Assembly: GCF_036240795.1 (NCBI RefSeq)
Contig: NZ_CP108454.1
Location: forward strand, 6,756,001-6,820,000
Source of the DNA: Streptomyces sp. NBC_01268
GTDB taxonomy: Bacteria; Actinomycetota; Actinomycetes; Streptomycetales; Streptomycetaceae
DNA length: 64,000 nt
Direction of reading: 5' to 3'
Position numbers and translations under genes: made by a program. This document shows, one piece after another, positions 59,523-64,000 of the stretch. The notes beneath the pieces were generated by a model. It did not search any database and was not told the origin of the DNA. It saw only the letters and a list, made by a program, of their open reading frames with translations. Position 1 is the first letter of the stretch, and the number at the start of each line of letters is the position of its first letter.

Positions 59523-59873
59523 ATGCCCCCTGTGAGTCCGACCGACCCCGCGGGTGGGGTCACCGCGCGCGTGCGCCGGCTGATCGGCGCCGCGCTGGCG
59601 GACGGGGCCGTGCCCCCGCCGGAAGAGGTGGCCCGCCTGCTGGCCGTCAGCCCGCAGACCCTGCGCCGCAGGCTGGCCGCAGAGGGGACGACGTACCGAC
59701 TCCTGCGCGACCAGGTCCGGCGTGACCACGCCCTCGCCGAGCTGGCCGGCGGCTCGCCGTCGATCGAGGGGCTGTCGCGGCGGCTCGGCTTCTCCGAACC
59801 CAGCGCGTTCCACCGGGCGTTCCGTCGCTGGACGGGGGTGACCCCCGGGGTCTACCAGCGCTGCGCAGGCTGA
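59523..59873 (+). CDS. Minimal AraC-family DNA-binding protein
   Basis: A 116-residue protein that is little more than the two helix-turn-helices of an AraC C-terminus: 'EEVARLLAVSPQTLRRRLAA', 'HALAELAGGSPSIEGLSRRL' and 'GFSEPSAFHRAFRRWTGVTP'. Typical members have about 200 more N-terminal residues for ligand binding; none is encoded upstream. ATG 59523 is preferred because GGAGG (59512-59516) lies 6 bases upstream; ATG 59481 has none. Either a free-standing regulator or a shortened former full-length gene. Confidence 0.82.
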   Translation: MPPVSPTDPAGGVTARVRRLIGAALADGAVPPPEEVARLLAVSPQTLRRRLAAEGTTYRLLRDQVRRDHALAELAGGSPSIEGLSRRLGFSEPSAFHRAFRRWTGVTPGVYQRCAG

Positions 59874-59921
59874 GCGGTACGGTCACGGCGGGCGCCCGGT
59901 GCGGGTCCTACCGTCCCGGCC

Positions 59922-60551
59922 ATGGAAGTGAACCCCCGGTCCCGCGGGCTCCCCCGGGTGGCGGCCGCCGCCCTCGGCACCCTGGCCGTGCTCGTGCTGC
60001 TCGCGGGCGTCGCCGTGACGGCGCTGAGCGTGCGGATCGAGGGGGTGAGCATGGCGCCCACCCTCCAGGACGGCGACCGGCTCCTCCCCGTGCCCGGATC
60101 GGCGGGCGAGGTGCGCCGGTTCGACGTGGTCCTGCTGCGCTCGCGCCACCAGGACGCCCTGCTCGTGAAGCGGGTGATCGCGGTGCCGGGCGACCGGATC
60201 GCGATCGTGTCCACCCCGGACGATCCCTTCCGGGTGCTGCTCCAGGAGCACGGCACGGGCCCCGTGCGCCGGGTGACGGCCCCTCAGTGGGCCGACCGGG
60301 CGCGGCGGACCGGCAACTGCTGTGCGCCGGAGGGCACCCGATCGGCGCGGCCCGCGCTGCGGACCGTTCCGGCCGGGTCCTTCTTCTACCTGGGGGACAA
60401 CCCGGATCTCTCCGACGACTCCCGGAGCCACGGCTGGGGTGAGATCGCGCGTGTCGAGGGCCGGGTGGGGTGGAGCGGCAGCCCGCTGCCGGTCTCGTCC
60501 GGGCTGGGCGGAGTGCCGGTCCTGGAGGCGGACCGGGGGCCGGTGCCGTGA
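59922..60551 (+). CDS. lepB: Signal peptidase I
   Basis: A 209-residue membrane protease with one N-terminal membrane segment ('AALGTLAVLVLLAGVAVTAL'). The catalytic Ser is in 'EGVSMAPTLQDGDRLL', the catalytic Lys in 'LVKRVIAVPGDRI', and the late block 'FFYLGDNPDLSDDSRSHG' is complete. It removes Sec signal peptides on the outer face. It is a single gene here. Its last codons fall within a tandem 33/34-bp duplication. Confidence 0.92.
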   Translation: MEVNPRSRGLPRVAAAALGTLAVLVLLAGVAVTALSVRIEGVSMAPTLQDGDRLLPVPGSAGEVRRFDVVLLRSRHQDALLVKRVIAVPGDRIAIVSTPDDPFRVLLQEHGTGPVRRVTAPQWADRARRTGNCCAPEGTRSARPALRTVPAGSFFYLGDNPDLSDDSRSHGWGEIARVEGRVGWSGSPLPVSSGLGGVPVLEADRGPVP

Positions 60552-60614
60552 GGGGGAGGCGCCGTGAGCGGGGAGCTGTCGTGAGAGGGGAGGCGCCGTG
60601 AGCGGGGAGCTGTC
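60548..60614. repeat. Tandem 33/34-bp duplication between convergent lepB and tetR
   Basis: The unit GTGAG-GGGGAGGCGCC... to ...GGGAGCTGTC occupies 60548-60580 and is repeated at 60581-60614 with one extra base. The lepB stop lies in the first copy, and the tetR stop is 3 bases beyond the second. Confidence 0.85.
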
Positions 60615-60617
60615 GAC

Positions 60618-61220
60618 CTAGCGGGCGCCGGTCGCCTCCCCCGCGCTGAGCGCGATCCGCAGGAAGGTGTCCGCGATGCGGCGGGCCGACTCCTCGGGGG
60701 AGCCCGTGGCCTGGACCATGTGGCTGATGGTCAGGCGCACGGCCGCGTCGACCGCCAGGTCCCGGGCGACCGGGTCGACGGCGGGCCAGGCCTCGGCCAC
60801 GTAGGCGTCGGTCATCGCCGTCGCGGTGGCGAAGGCCGAGGTGGCGCGGGTGGTGAGGAAGGGCAGCAGTCCGTCGTCGCCGGTGCTGGTGAGCGTCGCC
60901 TTCACCAGGGGGTTGCGGGCGGCGAGCGCCAGCGTGAAGCAGACGGCGGCCGACACCGCCTCGCGCAGGTCGTCACGGTGCTCGTCGAGGGCTGCCTGGA
61001 CGCCGACCAGGCAGCGTTCCAGCTCGCGTTGGAGCAGCGCCTCGCCGACCGCCTCCTTGGACGGGAACTCCGAGTACAGCGTCTGCCGGCTCACGCCCAC
61101 GGCGGCGGCGACGTGCGCCATGCGCAGCTTCTCGAAGCCGCGCTCCGTGACGAGTTCGTACGCGGCGTCCAACAGGCGCTCGCGCAGCAGCGTGCGCACC
61201 GTCTCCCTGAACCTGGCCAT
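60618..61220 (-). CDS. TetR-family regulator divergent from the DUF6230/DUF6114 cassette
   Basis: A 200-residue regulator. The helix-turn-helix is in 'TERGFEKLRMAHVAAAVGVS' and RQTLYSEFPSKEAV. The C-terminal ligand domain is helical ('RDLREAVSAAVCFTLALAAR' region). The 139 bases between it and the rightward cassette contain TTGACA and GACA-N13-TGTC, so it probably represses itself and the cassette. Start ATG 61220. Confidence 0.9.
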   Translation of the reverse strand: MARFRETVRTLLRERLLDAAYELVTERGFEKLRMAHVAAAVGVSRQTLYSEFPSKEAVGEALLQRELERCLVGVQAALDEHRDDLREAVSAAVCFTLALAARNPLVKATLTSTGDDGLLPFLTTRATSAFATATAMTDAYVAEAWPAVDPVARDLAVDAAVRLTISHMVQATGSPEESARRIADTFLRIALSAGEATGAR

Positions 61221-61268
61221 CGCCCCACCCTAGTCCAGCAGGATTTTCGGGCGGGACTGTCCAGACTG

Positions 61269-61291
61269 TTGACACCTCCTCTAATAGTGTC
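61269..61291. promoter_or_regulatory. TTGACA / GACA-N13-TGTC element before the DUF6230 cassette
   Basis: TTGACA begins at 61269; GACA (61271-61274) and TGTC (61288-61291) are 13 bases apart, the intervening part ending CTAATAG. This mirrors 59456-59478. The position between divergent tetR and the cassette fits an operator. Confidence 0.55.
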
Positions 61292-61359
61292 CAATTCTCG
61301 GACGAGTGGCCACGCACTGTCCTGACTCCGCTCCATCACACGACAGTTGGAGAAGGCAC

Positions 61360-62061
61360 ATGACCGAAGAGACGAGACGGACGGCCTCGGAGCCGCGCGG
61401 CGTCACCCGCTGGCGCAGGTCCGTGTTCCTGGCGCTGCCGGCCGGCGCGGCCGTCGCCGGGATGGCCACCGCGATGGTGCAGGGCGCGCTCGCCGCGAAC
61501 CTCTCGCTGACCAGCGTCCCCTTCACCCTCAGCTCCCGCACGGTCGCCGCGCCCACCGGCATCGGCGCCGTCATGCACACCGTCGACGCGGGCGGGGCCA
61601 AGGGCGCCGCCGAGGTCGGCATCGCCCAGGCCGGACTGGACGGGCTCTGCGTCCACGCCACCCAGGCCGTGAACCTGCCGGTGATCGGCAGCCTCGGCAC
61701 CTGGTCGCTCAACATCTCCTCGCCCGCCGCGGCGACCCCGCTCACCCCCGACCAGCTCGCCGGGGGCGAAGGGCTCCAGGCGCGCAAGCTGATCCTCGAC
61801 GCCCAGGCGCTCAAGACCTCCAGGGCCACCCTCACCGCGAGCGACACCACGCCCAACGTGATCGGCGCCGCCGCCGACGGCAGCGGCATCAAGGGCAGCG
61901 GCATCAACGACGGCACCCCGGGCCAGTTCGGCCTCGACGCCACCGGCGGACGCACCACGATCGAGGGCCTCAAGGCCGACGCCAACGGCGCGACCATCGC
62001 GGGCGCGATCACCCTGCCGGACCTCACCATCGGCATCGCCCACGGCACCACCAGCTGCTGA
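61360..62061 (+). CDS. DUF6230-type exported protein
   Basis: A 233-residue protein. A basic N-terminus ('VTRWRRSVFLALPAGAAVAG') leads into a hydrophobic segment ending 'VQGALAANLSLTSVPFTL', a signal or anchor typical of this family. The mature part is Ala/Gly/Thr-rich with one mid-chain Cys ('LCVHATQAV') and a terminal Cys ('TSC'), likely a disulfide. No Gly-x-Ser-x-Gly motif is present although some relatives are annotated as cholesterol esterases. GGAGAAGG precedes ATG 61360. First gene of the cassette. Confidence 0.82.
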   Translation: MTEETRRTASEPRGVTRWRRSVFLALPAGAAVAGMATAMVQGALAANLSLTSVPFTLSSRTVAAPTGIGAVMHTVDAGGAKGAAEVGIAQAGLDGLCVHATQAVNLPVIGSLGTWSLNISSPAAATPLTPDQLAGGEGLQARKLILDAQALKTSRATLTASDTTPNVIGAAADGSGIKGSGINDGTPGQFGLDATGGRTTIEGLKADANGATIAGAITLPDLTIGIAHGTTSC

Positions 62062-62205
62062 CCGGGGCGACCCGCACCGCACGACCCGCCCCACCGGTCC
62101 GGGGCGCCGCACGGGACGCGGCGCCCCGGACCACCCCGAGGGGGCCGCCCCGCACCGGCCGCCGGCCCCCGTACGTCCCCGACCCAGACCGCTGCGAGGC
62201 ACCCC

Positions 62206-62649
62206 ATGACCTCTGATCCGGCAACCGCACCGCCCGGGCCCGCCCCCGTGCACCGGGCCCGTCTCGCCTTCCGGCGCTGGCGCCGCACCCGACCCTTCTG
62301 GGCGGGGCTGTGGACCGGCCTCGGCGGCTTCGTGATCTTCTTCCTGCCGCTGGCCCCGCTCGGCAGGATCCTGCAGATCGGCGTCGGCGGCATCGCCGGG
62401 ATGTCCGGCGGGGTCGTCCTGATGGCGATGGCCCTGCTCATCCTGCTGCTGCCCGGCCAGCGGCACACCGCGGGCGTCATCGCCGTGATCGCCGGGGTGG
62501 CCTCGTTCCCGCTGTCCAACCTCGGCGGCCTGTTCGTGGGCATGTTCCTCGCCGTGCTCGGCGGCTCGATGGCCTTCTCCTGGCTGCCCGGGAAACCGGC
62601 GAGGCGCTCAAGGCGCCGCCGGGCGTACGAGGGGAGCACGGCCGCATGA
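62206..62649 (+). CDS. DUF6114-type small membrane protein
   Basis: A 147-residue protein with four hydrophobic segments ('FWAGLWTGLGGFVIFFLPLA', 'GIAGMSGGVVLMAMALLILL', 'TAGVIAVIAGVASFPLSNLG', 'FVGMFLAVLGGSMAFSW'). The opening 'AFRRWRRTRPFWAGLWT' is the same as in its paralogue at 63401. ATG 62206 follows a 144-base gap after the first gene; the stop overlaps the next start in ATGA (62646-62649). Function unknown; always found beside DUF6230-type genes in this window. Confidence 0.82.
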   Translation: MTSDPATAPPGPAPVHRARLAFRRWRRTRPFWAGLWTGLGGFVIFFLPLAPLGRILQIGVGGIAGMSGGVVLMAMALLILLLPGQRHTAGVIAVIAGVASFPLSNLGGLFVGMFLAVLGGSMAFSWLPGKPARRSRRRRAYEGSTAA

Positions 62650-63407
62650 GCCCCCTGCCCGGCGTCCGCGAGGCCGCCCGGTCCCTCGCCCGCGCGGCCG
62701 CCGACCGGAACGCCGCCATGCTCGCCGAGGCGGCCGACGGCACCCGACGGGGCACCCGGTGGGGGCGCGGCGCCCTCGCCTTCGTCCCCTCCGTGCTCGC
62801 CGTCGGCGCGCTCGGCGCCGCCCTGGCCCAGGGCGCCCTCGCCGCCAACTTCAGCGTCACCGGCCAGCCCTTCTCGCTCACCTCCAACGGCATCTCGGGC
62901 ACCGGCTTCGGTGCCGTCGTCAACACCCCACCGGTCGGGCACGCGGACGGCACCACCACCACCGACACCGGCATGGCCCGGGTCGGCTTCGCCAGCGCGG
63001 GCCTCGCCGGCCTGTGCGGGATCGTCCACCAGTCGATCGCCGGGGTGCCGTACTCGCTGCTCCTGACGGCCGGCCAGAAGGTGACCGCGACCCCGCCCGC
63101 CGCGTTCACCACCGACATCGACGCCTCGAACCTCTTCATCCAGGCCACCGAGCTCAGGTCGTACGGCCCCACCACCCTGCAGAACGCGGTGATCGGCCAG
63201 TCCGCCGACCAGGTCCTCGTGGGCGGCAAGCCGCTCACCGGCGCCGTCCCCGGCGGCTTCGGGCTCGGCTCGGCCGGCGGACCGGGCGGCAGCTCGGTGA
63301 ACCTGCACGGCCTGGACGCCACGGCCTACGACGCCGAGATCGCGGGCGCGCTGGTGCTGCCCCAGCTCGACATCAGGATCGTCGGCGGAACGGCCACGAC
63401 ATGCTGA
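62646..63407 (+). CDS. Second DUF6230-type exported protein
   Basis: A 253-residue paralogue of the gene at 61360: 'RWGRGALAFVPSVLAVGALG', then 'AQGALAANFSVTGQPFSLTS', mid-chain Cys in 'LAGLCGIVHQSIAG', and terminal Cys ('ATTC'). It has about 35 extra N-terminal residues. ATG 62646 overlaps the previous stop and its own end overlaps the following start (63401-63407), so the cassette is translated as a coupled chain. Confidence 0.85.
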   Translation: MSPLPGVREAARSLARAAADRNAAMLAEAADGTRRGTRWGRGALAFVPSVLAVGALGAALAQGALAANFSVTGQPFSLTSNGISGTGFGAVVNTPPVGHADGTTTTDTGMARVGFASAGLAGLCGIVHQSIAGVPYSLLLTAGQKVTATPPAAFTTDIDASNLFIQATELRSYGPTTLQNAVIGQSADQVLVGGKPLTGAVPGGFGLGSAGGPGGSSVNLHGLDATAYDAEIAGALVLPQLDIRIVGGTATTC

Positions 63408-63802
63408 GCGCCCTCGCCGCGCGGGCCGCCGCCGCGCACCGCTGGTTCCGCGCCTTCCGGCGCACCCGCCCGTTCTGGGGCGCGGTGTGGCTGGTGGCGG
63501 GCGGCTGGACCGTGCTCCGCTTCTCGCTCAGCTCGGTCCAGCTGATCGTCAGCACCGGCTTCGGCGCGCTGGCCGGCTACCTCACCGGCGGCGGCATGAT
63601 CCTGTGCGGGCTCGTCCCGCTGGTGGCCCCCCGGCAGCGCTACACCTTCGGCCTGATCGGCAGCGTCCTGGCCGTCGTCTCGCTCGTCGTCTCCAACCTG
63701 GGCGGCTTCCTCCTCGGCATGGCGCTGGGCGTCCTCGGCGGCGCGATGCTCGTCGGCTGGGGCCCCAAACGGCCCCTCAAGGCCCTGCGGGAGGCGCGAT
63801 GA
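63401..63802 (+). CDS. Second DUF6114-type membrane protein
   Basis: A 133-residue paralogue of the gene at 62206: 'AFRRTRPFWGAVWLVAGGWT', 'TGFGALAGYLTGGGMILCGL', 'TFGLIGSVLAVVSLVVSNLG', 'FLLGMALGVLGGAMLVGWGP'. Four membrane segments with the N-terminal basic patch inside. It overlaps the preceding stop by 7 bases and the following ATG by four. Function unknown. Confidence 0.85.
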   Translation: MLSALAARAAAAHRWFRAFRRTRPFWGAVWLVAGGWTVLRFSLSSVQLIVSTGFGALAGYLTGGGMILCGLVPLVAPRQRYTFGLIGSVLAVVSLVVSNLGGFLLGMALGVLGGAMLVGWGPKRPLKALREAR

Positions 63803-64000
63803 GCGCGATACGGGCCTGGCGTCGCGCCCTCGTCGTCGGCGCCGTCCTCCTGGCCGCCGTCGGCACGGCCGTCGGACCGCCCCAGTTCAGCGACGCCGCG
63901 CCGCGGGCCGCCGCGCCCGTCCCGCTGGGCGTGCCGTTCCTGCCCTCGCCGGACCCGCTGGACGTGCGGATCGACAGCCTGCTCGCCGTCTCCCTCACGG
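63799..64000 (+). CDS. Start of an exported protein, cut by the window end
   Basis: Sixty-seven residues are visible. A signal peptide or anchor ('AWRRALVVGAVLLAAVGTAV') is followed by a Pro/Ala-rich stretch and 'PFLPSPDPLDVRIDSLLAVS'. ATG 63799 overlaps the stop of the preceding DUF6114-type gene in ATGA, so it belongs to the cassette. The rest lies outside the window, and no family is assigned. Confidence 0.7.
   Translation, partial: MSAIRAWRRALVVGAVLLAAVGTAVGPPQFSDAAPRAAAPVPLGVPFLPSPDPLDVRIDSLLAVSLT

Noticed and set aside
61360..62061. Annotation as a cholesterol esterase
   Set aside because: No Gly-x-Ser-x-Gly nucleophile motif or recognisable triad can be seen; only family resemblance would support it.

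Overview
The window looks like chromosomal DNA of a Streptomyces species. Base composition is very GC-rich with third codon positions almost all G or C. GTG and TTG starts are common, and gene content is typical: a GluABCD-type glutamate transporter, F420-dependent enzymes, DUF6230/DUF6114-type surface proteins, a cytochrome P450, and an ethylmalonyl-CoA pathway operon. I saw no rRNA, tRNA, IS element, integrase, phage gene or CRISPR array.

Layout. 1-11 kb: a partial secreted or membrane protein, an NTF2-like protein, a glutaminase-STAS fusion, an amidase, an acetyltransferase, a PcaD-PcaC fusion that lacks its serine nucleophile, a metallo-beta-lactamase-fold protein, exonuclease III, and the glutamate uptake operon gluABCD. 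11-23 kb: a secreted CocE-type hydrolase, an L,D-transpeptidase lipoprotein, a P450, gamma-glutamyltransferase, a methionine aminopeptidase divergent from a small XRE regulator with apparently leaderless promoters, and several unknowns. 23-28 kb: a four-gene reductive pyrimidine degradation operon (ureidopropionase, aminotransferase, dihydropyrimidinase, F420-type LLM oxidoreductase). 28-31.3 kb: a two-gene NLR-like module. A small helical protein with a C-terminal Gly/Asn/His-rich motif sits next to a P-loop/TPR NTPase whose N-terminus carries a similar motif. This is the best candidate here for a little-described system (amyloid-signalling immunity or programmed cell death).

31-43.5 kb: a membrane/secreted pair, an ABC ATPase fragment, a methyltransferase, lipoate ligase, an inositol monophosphatase-type phosphatase, and an FAD oxidoreductase. 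A neighbourhood rich in ADP-ribose/NAD and DNA-repair genes follows: macrodomain protein, Ada-AlkA, Ogt, sirtuin, NUDIX, and ADP-ribosylglycohydrolase. 43.5-49 kb: decamer and hexamer repeat arrays, a BCCT transporter, glycerate kinase, GNAT, a 22-bp repeat array, and pssA-psd for phosphatidylethanolamine synthesis. 49-58.5 kb: the ethylmalonyl-CoA operon ccr-ecm-mcl-mch-mcd read leftward, a TetR regulator and a double-domain 3-hydroxyacyl-CoA dehydrogenase. Together these assimilate C2 units and supply ethylmalonyl- and methylmalonyl-CoA. 58.8-64 kb: a HEAT-repeat protein, a minimal AraC-type regulator, signal peptidase I, a TetR regulator, and a translationally coupled cassette of DUF6230- and DUF6114-like genes in two tandem pairs, running off the window end. 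Two promoter regions here share a GACA-N13-TGTC element.

All functions are from reading motifs and family resemblance by eye; no database search was run.
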